This document shows positions 1 through 11,934 of a stretch of 64,000 nucleotides of DNA, in pieces. A program made the translations under genes and the position numbers. Position 1 is the stretch's first letter. Each line of letters begins with the position of its first letter. The notes beneath the pieces are model-generated. The model saw only the letters and a program-made list of their open reading frames with translations, had not been told where the DNA came from and searched no databases. The stretch is from Lumbricus rubellus (taxonomy: Eukaryota; Annelida; Clitellata; Crassiclitellata; Lumbricidae): the NCBI GenBank assembly GCA_945859605.1, contig OX243824.1, positions 30,705,459 through 30,769,458 of the forward strand. The letters run 5' to 3'.

Positions 1-423
1 GCTTCCTCTATCCCCACCCATATACGAAATTATGATAACCTGTAGTGAATAGTGATAACTCTTCTTCCTCCATTCCTTCCCCATTCTCACTCTTTACCCT
101 TTTTCATCCATCTCGTATTTCCAATTACGGATCGTTAAGATAACGTTTTAACCCTCGGGCTACCAAGGGGGGTTGGTTATACCACCCCACAAGGTTTTTT
201 TGATTTCAAACTTGTTCCGTATGGACCAAAAATTTGACCTTTTAGGTAGCTGTAGGGAGTTCATTGGCACACATTTTGAGGTAAAATGTGAGATGATATC
301 TCACATCGTTCAAACGTTATACCCATTATACCCGAAGTACCAGGGGGTGGATATCACCTCCTTAGATTTTCGCCTATATATTATCGGTCAATTAACATTA
401 AGAGAAACAAATTATAGGCCTAC
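1..423. other. No gene seen; left-edge non-coding
   Basis: No splice-bounded exon, known repeat or mobile-element end was recognised. The short open frames here have no family resemblance. It is probably upstream or intronic sequence of gene A, whose 5' part lies left of the window. Confidence 0.4.
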
Positions 424-690
424 CATTCTATAGAGGGAATGTGGGGATACATTTTGATGGTCACTGAGTTGCTTTTTGACAACCGGAAGTGCTCAAAATA
501 AATTAAAATATAATATAAAGGTGTTTTATTTTTTAAAAATTTACATGCTTTTTCTATTATAACATATCCATGATTTATTTAAAAAATTTAAATTATGTCA
601 TTCTATAGAGGAAATGAAGGGCTATTTTTATTACCAATTAATTTGTCTTTTGATAACCGGAAGTGCTCAAATTAAATTAAAATGTGTGGA
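424..690. repeat. Imperfect direct repeat pair, about 90 bp each
   Basis: Two imperfect copies start near 424 and 600. Each begins CATTCTATAGAGG and runs through AACCGGAAGTGCTCAAA into an A/T-rich tail. The spacing is about 176 bp. The copies are visibly diverged and no coding potential is seen. Stretch 690-940 holds nothing recognisable. Confidence 0.6.
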
Positions 691-939
691 AATTTCGATT
701 TTTTTACGACGCAAACAGACAATGGTATAATTGTTTGTTTCATATTGATTGTCGATCTGTAACTAAAATACTAATTGCCGCTGAAGTTACAATGGAGAAA
801 TGGCTTCGAGGCTATATTTTTTCGGATACAAAATTGATAACATACCACGAAGTGGGATGAGGCATTAAAATCCTCAGACCAAAACAAGAAACGGGATGAT
901 TTTTCTGATTTTTCAGTGCAATAAATGCGATGATTAATG

Positions 940-2210
940 CAAATCGAGTGTCCGGGGGGAATCTGAAATCGGTTTCAAGTTACCGGGAGGTAATGTTTAG
1001 GAGGGGGTAATCTGAAATCTTTAGGCTACACCGGTGTAAAGGTTTCAAATTACCCCCTCCTAAACATTACCCCCCGGTAACTTGAAACCGGTTTCAGATT
1101 ACCCTCTAGGAGTAATCTGAAACCGGTTTCATCCTACCCCCCGGTTTCAGGTTACCCCCTCTGAATTCCGAATGAAATCTGTATATCCAGCTTTCATTTC
1201 ACCTACAGAGAACCTTCATCCAGCTTCCATTTCTCAAGCGTCGTTTTCGTCAATCCAGCTTCTATTTCGCCTACAGAGAGCCTTCATCCAGCTTCCATTT
1301 CACCTGCAGAGAACATTCATCCAGCTTCTATTTATCAAGCGTCGTTTTCGTCAATCCAGCTTCTATTTCACCTACAGAGAACCTTCATCCAGCTTCTATT
1401 TCACCGACAAAGAACCCTCATCCAGCTTCCATTTCACCTACGGAGAACCTTCATCCAGCTTCCATTTCTAAAGCGTCGTTTTCGTCAATCCAGCTTCTAT
1501 TTCACCTACAGAGAACCTTCATCCAGCTTCTATTTCACCGACAAAGAACCCTCATCCAGCTTCTATTTCACCTACGGAGAACCTTCATCCACCTTCCATT
1601 TTACTTACAGAGATCTTCATCCAGCTTCCATTTCACAATTGTTTTTCACCAATCCATTTAACTAAGTGTTAGACATAAAAAACTCAGAAGCTGGATTTAC
1701 GAAAACAACGTTTGAGAAATGGAAGCTGGATGAAGCTTCTCTGTAGGTGAAATAGAAGCTGGATTGATGAAAACAAGGCTTGAGAAATGGAAGCTGGATG
1801 AAGGTTCTCTGTAGGTGAAATATAAGCTGGATTGATGAAAACAAGGCTTGAGAAATGGAAGCTGGATGAAGGTTCTGTAGAGGTGAAATAGAAGCTGGAC
1901 GAATTTTTCTGTAGGTGAAATAGAATCTGGATTTACGAAAACAACGCTTGAGAAATGGAAGCTGGATGAAGGTTCTCTAGAGGTGAAATGGAAGCTGGAT
2001 GAGGGTTCTCTAGAGGTGAAATAGAAGCTGGATGAATGGATTATATGGGGGTAACCTGAAACCGTAGGGGGTAGGATGAAACCGGTTTGAGATTACCCCC
2101 TAGGGTAATTTGAAACCGGCTTCAGATTACCGGGAGGTAATCTGAAACCGGTTTCAAGTTACCGGGGGGTAATGTTTAGGAGGGGGTAATTTGAAACCTT
2201 TACACCGGGA
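940..2210. mobile_element. Fold-back element with tandem-repeat arms
   Basis: Terminal arms rich in CCGGTTTCA, AGATTACC and TTACCCCC words occur at about 960-1160 and, inverted, at about 2045-2208. Inside them, the + strand carries about 35-40-bp units (core CTTCATCCAGCTTC) at 1172-1650. The reverse complement of the same units lies at 1680-2035. The whole could fold into a long hairpin. The right end reads CCTTTACACCGG, and its complement is found at about 1031. The left arm is itself palindromic around 1028. No transposase is encoded. The open frames across it are repeat translations, not genes. Target duplication was not resolved. Confidence 0.7.
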
Positions 2211-2509
2211 CTTGAAACGCAGTCCGTTGTAATCAACAGACGTAATTTTTTAATGCCTATGCCACTCTCTTGCCGGTGTAGATAACTAGGTCGTGTGTTG
2301 CCTTAGCGCTGGTATAATTAATTTATTTCCCGTCAAATGCTGAATAGCCTAATCTTTGCAAAATCTAATGTTATGGGCGCGCAGTTATTGCATAGAATTA
2401 AATTAATCATTCTGCTGAACATTGTCACTCTGAGATAAATATAGGCCCTATGCAGTTATAGTACAGTCTCTCAACAATAATAAAAACGATTTGCTGTTTT
2501 TGGTCACAG

Positions 2510-2623
2510 CAATCGACTACTGCGAAAGTGAGCCTTGCTTCAATGGCGGAACATGTGTGTCCGGAGAAAACGATTACGTCTGTCAATGTGCTCCAGGATA
2601 CACAAACAATAACTGCCAATCCG
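2510..2623 (+). CDS. Gene A EGF exon 1 (in window)
   Basis: The exon follows GGTCACAG and runs 114 nt in phase 1-1. It encodes an EGF module containing [12 protein letters not shown] then [12 protein letters not shown], with the six-Cys spacing of the family. The donor reads G|GTTGGT, weaker than the GTCAGT or GTAAGT of sibling exons. It is close in sequence to the 3191, 25530, 53878 and 55793 exons. Confidence 0.75.
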
Positions 2624-5377
2624 GTTGGTTGGAATTCCTTCTTCTCATGCCACACATTAATTTTGGCTGAGTAAGAACTGAAATACTCCGTGGACAGCTG
2701 TTCATGTAGGATGGATTTTCAAGGCCGATTATAATTATGATGAGCAAAAAGATGCGGTTGTGTAGGCTATCATGGGTTATGCTTCATTTGACCCATTGAC
2801 AGATCCGCGGACATTTTGTTCGTGTCTACACGACTGACCATCTGCTTTTGTGCGCAATCGGCTGATATCCTTTCCGATGGCCATAATATAATTATTCTAA
2901 CCTGCTAATAAATTATTTGACAGTAACCATGGGGCAGGAGTAATGCAGCTCCATGTCCTATGATTTATATTTTCCAGTCAGATCTGAATAATCTTCTAAT
3001 GCCTTGTATAATATATTCTAATATAATTCTAATCTAATATAGCATTCTGTGAAGCGCTTTTTACAGCAAAACCATTGAGTCGTCTAGAAATTGTAATGCT
3101 GCTATGATTATAGCCGCCATGAACTGGATGCACCCTGCTGCTTGTCTAACAACAGTACTATAATAAGGTTTTGTTGTTTCATCACCACAGTAATCAACCA
3201 CTGCGAGAGTGATCCTTGTGCGAATGGGGCATCGTGTCTGCCAGTAGTCGATGGCTACGTTTGCCAATGTCCTCCTGGATACACAGGGCCTCGCTGCTTC
3301 GTTGGTCAGTTTCTCTTTAATATCAAATCAGTCATTAATTTTGACAGAGTGACATCTGAAGTCTACTCTGAAACGTTCAAATACAGATTTTTTAAAGGAC
3401 TTTGTAATGACCAATACACAGATATAACATGTTGCTAATTAATCCCTCAATTGAACCCAGAACGAGAGATTGGTATCCGAAAACTAGTTGCCCGAGTCCA
3501 TGCTCGGTAACTCTATGCACCGTAGGTCATCGCTGTGTCTCTTTAGACTGACTTTCTGTCTATAAGCTGAATGCGTCTTGTTTTGGTGCACCATCTCATC
3601 ACACATTTTGTATAGAACATTCGCAAAATATTATGTACTTGATTATCAGAGGTAATAGTGAATGTTTGTTGTGGTGGCGAGGGCGGTGGTGGTAGTTGTT
3701 GCATCAGTCTTACAATAATGATTATTCATGAGACTGGCCGACTTGATAGCAGAGCTTCATCGCAAACGTCAATGCAAACGTCATCTGAAGCTCTGAACAT
3801 GTGGGTTCCAGTTTCAGCTCCAGCGATTTCTTGGAAGCCAGGGCCGTATTTACTGTGGTGGAGGCCCATGTGCAACGCTGTGGTGGAGGCCCAATGGACA
3901 TAGGATTTTTTTTAATTTCAATTTTAATGGTGCCGTACGTACCACAGCAATGCCGTCACAACTTTCACAAGTGCACCTCACCTACAACTTGCAGCAGAAT
4001 AGGCCTTACAAAATATAAAGTTTAGGTTTATCTCCATGACATACGTGTAGGCTGTGGCCTAGCCTATGCTGTAAAACTGGTTGCCTAAGTGACCGTTGCT
4101 TGAAGATTATAAGTAGGTTTATCTGAAGTGTATTAGGTCTGGTGTATTATAGATGACCGAAAACCTAAAATAGGTCAATTCTTCGCTCACATACAATGTA
4201 AGAAACTGCGCCCCAGACACCATGACCCGGTACTGCCACGAGCAGACAATCAAAATAATTTAATTAATGAGGAAGACATTTATAACTATAAACAGAATGT
4301 TATTTACATATTAATTAGTTTGTTTAGTTTTAATAATAAATGAATTTGCCAAGAAGAAAACACGCAAAGTTTCACTAATTTGACTTGACTTCATAACCAA
4401 GAGAAACTAGTTTCTGTCCTTTCAGGCTTTCACGTTTCTTTCAATTGTTTCTTTTCTTAATTAAAATATTTGCGTGAGGTTGTATCTGTGGGTAGTGCAC
4501 AATAGGCTTCTAAAAGTCTGTAAAAAATTCTTGCTTTTGTGGTGGAGGCCCCTATGTGGTGGAGGCCCGTGGGCACTCGCCCCTTGTGCCCACCCCTAAA
4601 TCTGGGCCTGTTGGAAGCCATAATTTTCCTCTTTTAAAAACAAAGCGCTGTGTATAGGCCTATTCCAGCTGAATGCAACTTAGACTTATGCAGTGCATAT
4701 TGCAAAGCTGCGTTCATAAATTAATATTGTAAGTGATCCATTTAGAAGTACTCTAACGTCGCAATGAGATTATTTGATACAGTTGCATCCTGTGAGCAAT
4801 CTACCACTCGTATTTTCAGACCAACGCAGTTCTTTGAAGACGTGTAGGTCTACTCTGGCTTCAAATACACGTGGGTCGTCATTCATCGCTCTGTTGGGCT
4901 CGAATTCTCATTCTAATGTATGAGCTATGGAATATGCGGTTCGCGGAGTCATGAAGGAAGATGGTTCGGAAGCCTGGTGCTATTATTGAGCCTTAGCCTC
5001 ATAACACAGAATAGCATGCTATTCATCTACATGTATGACCCTCTGGTGGTTGTGAAAGAACCTTACGTTGTATATATGAATGAACGAGAACACTTCGGTA
5101 ACTCATTAATTCGCTGCTATTACTTTGAATATTCTTTCAGTGATTAACAACTGTCTCAGTTTTCCATGTCTCAATGGTGGAAGTTGTCTCACTGGTATCA
5201 ACAACTACGTTTGCGAATGTCCACCAGAATGGACTGGAGCCAGATGCGACATTCGTAAGTCCGCCTTAGATGACTTTCTCACTCATTTGCTTCAGCGAAT
5301 CGTATAGAGCTACAATCGAGAGTATACGCCGGTATGCAGTCTTTCAGAGTTCATACATTACCTTGTGCGATGCGGTG

Positions 5378-5415
<38 letters not shown>

Positions 5416-8400
5416 TGCCTGCTGCTGTGGAATATCCTTAGAGAAATATTGAGGAATTAGATGTGGTAACTTTCGGGTTCGAATCCAACTGCGCCCGATG
5501 CGGCCAAATATCTCTACCACCCATCTCCATGTATGAAAACGGAACCTTATTAGACAATCTTTCACTATGTCTTCAAATACCAGGATGCACCAGAAAAGTC
5601 AGTTATTTCCCTCTAGCACCCTAGCATCCCCAGGTCGATGGTCGAGGGATAAGTGGCTATTCCCTCCTCTACCCAGTGACCATGGAAGTATTCAGACCAG
5701 ATACATAATATGCAACCATCTCTCAGATTTGAGCCATGGCAGTTCCCCCAGTTAGCTAAAACTCTTGGCGAAGTTGGTTCAAAACCCAACGGGAATCTTA
5801 GACCGATCACTATGCATTGTAATTGTAATTTGTAATTGTAATCGAACATTTATATAGCGCCACTTCAAGAGAACTCCTCAGAGGCGTTCCCGACCTGACA
5901 CCAAACCATAATCAAAGAGAATAGTTTTCAAACGCTTGCGGAAAAGGGGCAAAGAAAGACAAAGAAGTTCATTACGTTCATCATGTAGGCCTATGCATAG
6001 CTATACATACATGCATGCTTGTATTATGTTGTATTCTTTAGTGCTCAATCCGTGTGATAATCGTGAGTGTGCTAACGGTGGCACTTGTCTCAACAACTGC
6101 GGAGTGGCTCAGTGCATCTGTCGCCCTGGATGGACCGGAACATTGTGCGTTGACTGTAAGTCATAGTCAACGTCAACTAAAATAATGACACGTTTCTCAA
6201 ACACATTGTTAATATTCTCATCAGCTAAACCTAACGACTCACAGCCACAAATGCTCGTAATTATAATATAACTCTTGTTTAGTCTGCTGCCTCTCGGCAC
6301 TGTCGGCAGGTCCAGATGCCCAACGACGCCACTCTTCTCGGTGCTGTGCTTTTTCTTTGAGTTTTCCATATCCATCCTTCATCATCCAGTCCCAGAGTTT
6401 TTGCCTTTCTCTTCTTCTTCTCCCTCCATTTTGCCCTCCACTGTGTAATTATAGGCTTAATTATAAATGACATAATAAGTGTGCTTACTGTCGTGGTCTT
6501 TTTTTCTTAGTTCGCTATCTAAGTTCGCGTTATCATCTTCAAGAGCCATATCAATCTCCTTATCGTTGACTTTTGCAAGTACTTGGAGCACACCTCGATC
6601 CCTGTAACCTTGAGATTCAAGTGCTTACAACGTACATCGCTACCTTGACAACAAAATAACTGTCTCATGCATTTCGATGTGTCTAATCGTCCTACGATCA
6701 ACCACAATCGCAGATTAGACAATGTATAACCACCTGTGTTGCGTGAAACCATAGTTACGAGTTTGCGTAATAATTAGTCTTCAGTTGAGTCCCACTCTAG
6801 TTGTGTGGTCCGCTATGCATTAATCGTTGGCTAACTAAGCATGCATAAATGCTCTACATATTTTAAATAATGCGTTCGCCGTTCACTGACTCGTTCTTGA
6901 ACTCTCACGAGTAGCCTATGCAGTGAATCGCGATCTACTTATTCACTGTTTATAACAATGTCGTGAACTTTCATCTTAGGTCACTAATGCTATCGTGTCT
7001 TAGTCTCTGTTCAAACTCTGAGTCTCTTGAATATCCATTGTTGTGCCACACACGAATCAGTTTGAAAAAGTAATAGGCCTAGTTGAAGAGTAAGACCTCT
7101 CTTCAGTTCATGCATCATCCTAATTAAACGATTTTACGATTAAAAACTCTGAGCCAATCATATTTTGACTCACATCAACGCTGTCTGTCTTCATTCCAGT
7201 CCGATCTGGATGGCTTTTTGATCCTCTATGAAAACCTCTCATTGACATTTGGGTTGTGATATCACATTATTTCGATCACTAATTACATGTTCACACACTG
7301 GAGTATGTCACAGTTCTCTTGTAACCTGATCTCTTGTTCTTGACGGCCTTGTTGATTTGTGCCAGAGGTAAATCTTCCCATGTCAACAATCAATTCTCTT
7401 ATAAATCACTATTGGTTTTGACCGCAGATTGTAGTAACTTTTCCAGCATATAGCTCTCAGTCTCCGCACATGCTGATCCAATGGGTTAAAATCTGGATAT
7501 TTGGGACCGTTGGTTCTTCTCAATGAAGCCATTACAATAATATTGAGCCGATAATCTTTCATCAACAGCATATTGCTTAGCTCTTAATCTAACTCTTAAT
7601 CACTGCGCTCCCACTGTTTATTAGAGTAGGGCCTATGCGGTGATTATGAGCCATTTATGGCTTTAGCTACAGGTTTTTGCCCATGAAGTTTCTGAATATA
7701 AATTTTGTCTGCCGTTTGCATGTACATCTTGGGCATTTCAGTTTTTGGTTTTTAAATTTCAATTTTATTACTTTACAAAATTATTAATCTGACAGATTCT
7801 TTATTAATTTTACCAACTTGAGCATCTTGCTATGTGATTTCACTATTAGGCCTACGAGCAACTACAATGGGACTCTGTTTTCTATCTAAATAAAATATGA
7901 TAAAATATTTGCAATAATATCAAGTTAATTTGATAATAGTTATTTGAAATGTGGCTTAAACAAGTCGTTTTTGTTTCTCGTTGTTGCGGTATGTTTTTGT
8001 ATAGTCAAAAAACAATGTACGTAGGCCTATAATACTATTGCATAATTGTATGTAGATATGAATTGCTTTTAAACTGTAAAAGTTGATTTAAGAATTTCTG
8101 CTTCAGGCCAAGATATCGATAAAACCTTAGGGTAATTGTTTTGGCCAATCCTGTAGGTTTATAATTTTATATATTCGCACATTGACATGTAGCTATGACA
8201 TTCTGATATCATTCTATAATATGATACGAAGAGATTTGTGTTCGTTTTGCAGATATTGAACCTTGTTCGAGCAATCCATGTCAAAATGGTGGCTTTTGTC
8301 GACAAATTCTGGACAACTTCACCTGCACATGTCCTCCATCTCTCACTGGACAATACTGTGAACAGGGTAAGTCACGGGGTTTTTTGGCAGAAATATGACT

Positions 8401-11400
8401 TCGTCGTAGTTAACTTATTTTTCATCCATGTTTGTTTGTTTCTTTGTATGTGCACTTGTTATAGCGCCCCTTCAAGCTCACTCTACTCAGAGGCGCTCCC
8501 GAATGCAGAGCGGACACTGCATCGGAGTTTCACGCCGAAGCGCTGAGCAATTGTGAGTGAAGGACTTGCCCAAGGTCCTTACGAGGCGAGGTGGATTCCA
8601 ACCTCGAACCTTCCGGCTTCAAGGCAACGACGCCACCACTACACCACCGCGCCCCACACAATACATGTCATGCTTGTATATAAATTTCTGTAAGCACCAA
8701 TTTCGTTTGTGGTTAACTGGGCAGAAGTATTAGCTCCACCGGTCCACCCTTTGTCTCCACTCTGACTATTCCCCTATAATTATACACTAATGACACTTCT
8801 ATTTCTATTCTTTTTTCTTCTTCCTTCCTTTTTTAATTCCTTTTTTAGTTAAGGTTTGATAGCTTTTCAATACCATGTTATCTTAACTGTGGTCGTTTAA
8901 TTGCAATTGTTCATGTTATAGGTAAGATTGCATTTATGTGTATTCTGCACTGTTAGTACTTACATGATACTTGCCTAATCCCTATCTACCATCTTGTATC
9001 TCAAAGCGTGGATAGGTAGCCCTACCAGTGGGACTTCTAATCCCTTCTGGGTTTCCGGTTGTAACCAACTGTTTTGTGTGTCTACTTCGAAATAATGTTT
9101 TTGTTATCTTGGTGCAATAAATTGGTGGTTATGGTTAAACAAAACTGAAGCCGCTTCTGTTTCCGTTAACTTACCCACTATAAATAAAATTCCTTATAGT
9201 TTCGCTGATCTTGTCGTGTGATAGATCTACTGCACGTCTTCACTGGATGAAGACATTGGTCGACTTAGATACACCCACCATGCTGTGGTCGGCCAATTGT
9301 GCTGGGGCATGGATGCACCCGTTCGTATAGGCTACGCATTATCTCCGAACCTGCGACATGAACTTCTCAGCCTCTCTCTCCCTCTCTCCTTCCCTGCTTC
9401 ACTCCTTCACTACAGCGTTTGAAGACCAGCTGCATTGTGCTAGATTGGGAGCACCTCTAATGAGTCTCGTTTTCAAGTGGTGCTAAAAAAATTAGTAATT
9501 AGAATTAAGTTTACGATTCAAACAGCGCGTTTATGTTGAGAGGCCATTGATTGTAATGTACATAGCGTGAACGGTGCTACACGTAGTTTTGAAATAAGAT
9601 CAATGAGATGTTAGCTGTATGATCTAAACCAATTTGAAATCCTCGTTGAAGATTAATTCTAATTATTCTCTGAGTCTTGTTTTGTTGTCTGTTTTGTAGT
9701 AATTGACTTATGTGCGAGCAATCCGTGTCTGTTTGGCAGCACCTGTGCCTTCGACTGCGGTGGTTACCAATGCTTTTGCCGTGATGGATGGACTGGAGAC
9801 AACTGTGATCAGCGTATGTTCTCTCATGTTCTTAAATTTAAAAAAAACAGTGCTTAGACTTATTTAGCGCAATTAGTATAACAGCAATGACGAAGGCGTA
9901 GATAAGGGTTTCTACAATATCATTCAGTTTTGCCCAAACAAATTGGGGAAATATTTATTAACGATTTCTACCTTTCAATGTTCTGAACGTAGGCTACATA
10001 ATTATGTACCGACCAGAACAATGAAAGGTAAAAAAAATCGTTATTATCACTAGGCCTACTGCCAAAGTCTGTAATGAGTAACAATGCACAAAATAAAAAT
10101 ATTTTAAAACAGAAAATTGTTTTTTCTCAAATTCGTCATGGAGTTGACTTGCGTCCCAAAGTTGATTTCACGCAGTTGGCGTTCAAATTTAAGAGTCATG
10201 AGTCAGCAATAGGAATAGCATTTATTCATCTACTGTCAGCTGTATGTATAACCTTGTCAGAATAATAAGAATGGAGTCATAATTGGGAGTCATAGTCGAA
10301 ATATTTGCAATCTGTCAACTTCATGCTCCGTCGTGTCACGAAGTTGACCGTCATGGAGCTTAGGTTACAAATCGCACGCGAAGCAGCATAAGTTTGATGA
10401 TGAATGCAACAAAGACATGACTCTATAGTCTATAACTTCCCACAAAAGACACGTTGTGTTGAAAGTTTTTAACTATCAAAGGTTCTGAATCCACGAATCC
10501 GTCCAAGTTTTTCAATATTTATTAATGATTTATAGCGGCATTTTTAGACCGTTTTATCGTACTCATCACAGCGTAGATTTTGTTACATTGCACTTATTCT
10601 AGACATTATTGAACGGACTTCAGCTGGATTTAGGCTATCTGCAAAAATATTATCTCTTGGTGTTTGCGCATTTTGCTCCAGTTCTTCAATAGGCCTAGTT
10701 GAAGAAAGTGCATTGCCACTCTCCTTTATTTTCGCTATCGTTTCATTGACTGACAATTAATTTGCTATGGAGAGAAGAAGTTGCATGGAATGTTCGAGAT
10801 GTGTAGCCTATTTGATTTCTGTTGCAGTTATTGACGCCTGCATCCCCAACCCTTGTCTGAACGGCGGATATTGCAATGAATCGACCGGCGCTTCATTTAT
10901 CTGCACTTGTCCGCCAGATTATACTGGAGCAATATGCGAATCAAGTAAGTTCAGATCGCTTTGCAAGAAAACTGATAACTAGGCTTTTGCCATTCTTGGT
11001 TGACGGGTTTGGTAAGTTTATCTATATCGCTTGTTTGTGAAAGTTTATCTTCTTCCAAAAGAACTTCTTGACAAAAGATTGCTTAAGACGGTGAAGTGTG
11101 AACTCATTTATTTTGTTATCAGAGGTTCATTTTAATATTCAGAGTTATAACTCAAATGCCATAGGCATAGGTTGACGCAAGTTGCTCATAATAATTATCG
11201 ATAATGGCCTCTCAGAACGGTAACGATATGCGAGGCCAAAATGGCATGTAAAATGTCATCGTAAACCTAAGAAGACTTAGCTGGTTAAACCACTTATGCA
11301 GACACCACTCACACTAAGTCGAATCGGTATTTGCTGCACTACGATGGCGAACACAAACCAACGGTCAATGCAACCGCACCCAAGTCATACTAGTCATGGA

Positions 11401-11934
11401 ATCAGGAAAATCACGACCGGTAATATAGCAGCAGATTCGGAGCAGTTTTTATTTGCAAAACCCCATTATTGCATTGTTACTATCAATTAATAAATGTATA
11501 CGCCAATCATTGTCATGCAATTAAGCAATGCATATGCATCCTAATCGGGATGATTCTGGTTTTTTCCAGCTAACTTCAACGAGTCGTTCGCCTGTGGTAC
11601 AGAGTTGTACTGGTCACAATACGAGGCAGCGAATGACTTCACAAGATTGTGCTACTTCTGGGCGCCTGCGAGCGACATTGTCGGAAGATACACCGAATGT
11701 CGCTACACGATCCAAGGAATTCCACTGTACGATGACTACATCGGTCTGCTACAAGCAGGGGGAAACTTCGGCTGCGTTGTCAGTCAGAACTACCCACAAG
11801 ACTTACCGATAACGAGCCAGATAGCATGTGAGAATGATTACCAGCAGGATGTCACGCTCAGCAACTACACTGAATCCGCTCGTATTATGGTCTGCATTCG
11901 CTACCCGTACGATGGACAACCAGGCACAAAGTGA
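2510..11934 (+). CDS. Gene A: multi-EGF secreted/extracellular protein, 3' part (multi-exon, 5' incomplete)
   Basis: Coding exons are 2510-2623, 3191-3304, 5141-5254, 6042-6155, 8253-8366, 9700-9813, 10828-10944 and a terminal exon 11570-11934. Every internal exon starts after AG, ends before GT, is a multiple of three long and keeps phase 1-1, so modules can be shuffled without breaking frame. The seven internal exons each encode one EGF-like domain of 38-39 residues with six cysteines. The last exon encodes about 120 residues of an unrecognised Cys-containing domain ending at TGA 11932-11934. The signal peptide and N-terminal domain seen in paralogues B and C are not found here, so the gene should begin left of the window. 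It is probably an extracellular binding protein; ligand unknown. Exon joins are inferred from splice sites, without transcript support. Confidence 0.75.
3191..3304 (+). CDS. Gene A EGF exon 2
   Basis: The acceptor is ATCACCACAG and the donor G|GTCAGT; 114 nt, phase 1-1. It encodes [12 protein letters not shown] and [12 protein letters not shown]. The donor context GTCAGTTT is shared with paralogous exons in genes B and C, indicating duplication of exon plus flanking intron. Confidence 0.8.
3839..4610. mobile_element. Non-autonomous hAT-type element (MITE)
   Basis: The termini are CAGGGCCGTATTTA on the left and, inverted, CAGGCCCAGATTTA on the right. They are flanked by an exact 8-bp duplication TTGGAAGC at 3831-3838 and 4611-4618. 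Both ends contain repeated GTGGTGGAGGCCC words. The 8-bp duplication and CAGGG end are hAT hallmarks. It is 772 bp, has no transposase, and sits in a gene A intron. Confidence 0.8.
5141..5254 (+). CDS. Gene A EGF exon 3
   Basis: The acceptor is ATTCTTTCAG and the donor C|GTAAGT; 114 nt, phase 1-1. The six-Cys EGF module reads [12 protein letters not shown] then [12 protein letters not shown]. The Gly and aromatic positions of the last loop are conserved. Confidence 0.8.
5381..5413. repeat. (AT)n microsatellite
   Basis: Dinucleotide TA/AT run just downstream of EGF exon 3. Confidence 0.9.
5820..5900 (-). repeat. LINE/SINE 3'-tail fragment
   Basis: Contains TATATAGCGCCACTTCAAGA and CTCAGAGGCG, the reverse complement of the 3' tail shared by the LINE fragments near 15722, 27868 and 31000 and the SINE copies near 8460 and 56795. 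No head is recognisable, so it is a truncated copy. Confidence 0.5.
6042..6155 (+). CDS. Gene A EGF exon 4
   Basis: The acceptor is GTATTCTTTAG and the donor T|GTAAGT; 114 nt, phase 1-1. It encodes [12 protein letters not shown] then [12 protein letters not shown]. It carries an extra Cys (LNNCGVAQC) in place of the usual aromatic loop, as in the exon at 9700, so these two form a distinct EGF subtype. Confidence 0.8.
6156..8252. other. Gene A intron, nothing recognisable
   Basis: A 2.1-kb intron between EGF exons 4 and 5. No exon-like EGF module, mobile-element ends or RNA gene was recognised; only scattered TAGGCCTA-type words. Confidence 0.5.
8253..8366 (+). CDS. Gene A EGF exon 5
   Basis: The acceptor is CGTTTTGCAG and the donor G|GTAAGT; 114 nt, phase 1-1. 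It encodes [12 protein letters not shown] and [12 protein letters not shown]. The third loop (PPSLTG) lacks the usual aromatic before TG. Confidence 0.8.
8460..8656 (-). mobile_element. tRNA-derived SINE copy 1
   Basis: Read on the minus strand, it starts at about 8656 with a GC-rich tRNA-like head. The head contains an A-box-like TGGTGTAGTGG and a B-box-like GGTTCGA region. It ends with GAGTAG, CTTGAAGGGGCGCTAT, the same tail as the local LINE. A second copy lies at 56795-56993. It is inserted in a gene A intron. Confidence 0.65.
8657..9699. other. Gene A intron, no feature seen
   Basis: Intron between EGF exons 5 and 6 downstream of the SINE. It holds pyrimidine-rich and low-complexity runs only. 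Confidence 0.4.
9700..9813 (+). CDS. Gene A EGF exon 6
   Basis: The acceptor is CTGTTTTGTAG and the donor C|GTATGT; 114 nt, phase 1-1. It encodes [12 protein letters not shown] and [12 protein letters not shown] with the [10 protein letters not shown] loop, the same extra-Cys subtype as exon 4. Confidence 0.8.
9814..10827. other. Gene A intron, no feature seen
   Basis: Non-coding, AT-rich. The 63-residue open frame at 10074-10265 has no splice context or recognisable domain and is treated as chance. Confidence 0.4.
10828..10944 (+). CDS. Gene A EGF exon 7
   Basis: The acceptor is CTGTTGCAG and the donor A|GTAAGT; 117 nt (39 residues), phase 1-1. It encodes [12 protein letters not shown] then [12 protein letters not shown], one residue longer than the siblings in the middle loop. 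Confidence 0.8.
10945..11569. other. Gene A last intron
   Basis: Non-coding sequence between the last EGF exon and the terminal exon. The open frame at 11296-11490 shows no domain. Confidence 0.4.
11570..11934 (+). CDS. Gene A terminal exon: Cys-containing C-terminal domain
   Basis: It starts after TTTTTTCCAG in phase 1 and ends at TGA 11932-11934, giving about 120 residues. Cysteines lie in [40 protein letters not shown] and [10 protein letters not shown], so three disulfides are plausible. No transmembrane segment is present, so the product of this splice form should be secreted. The domain was not recognised. The exon uses C-ending codons more than its AT-rich surroundings, as expected for real coding sequence. 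No equivalent exon was found after genes B or C. Confidence 0.7.

Noticed and set aside
1172..1844. Open frames with FHLQRTFIQL-like repeats
   Set aside because: They translate the arms of a fold-back element on both strands; no start context, splice sites or domain.
1148..2040. CRISPR-like array of regularly spaced repeats
   Set aside because: The units are contiguous and mirrored as an inverted repeat, lack unique spacers, and the DNA is from an animal genome.
5567..5849. Overlapping open frames on both strands near 5.6-5.8 kb
   Set aside because: No domain match, inside a gene A intron, and no splice support.
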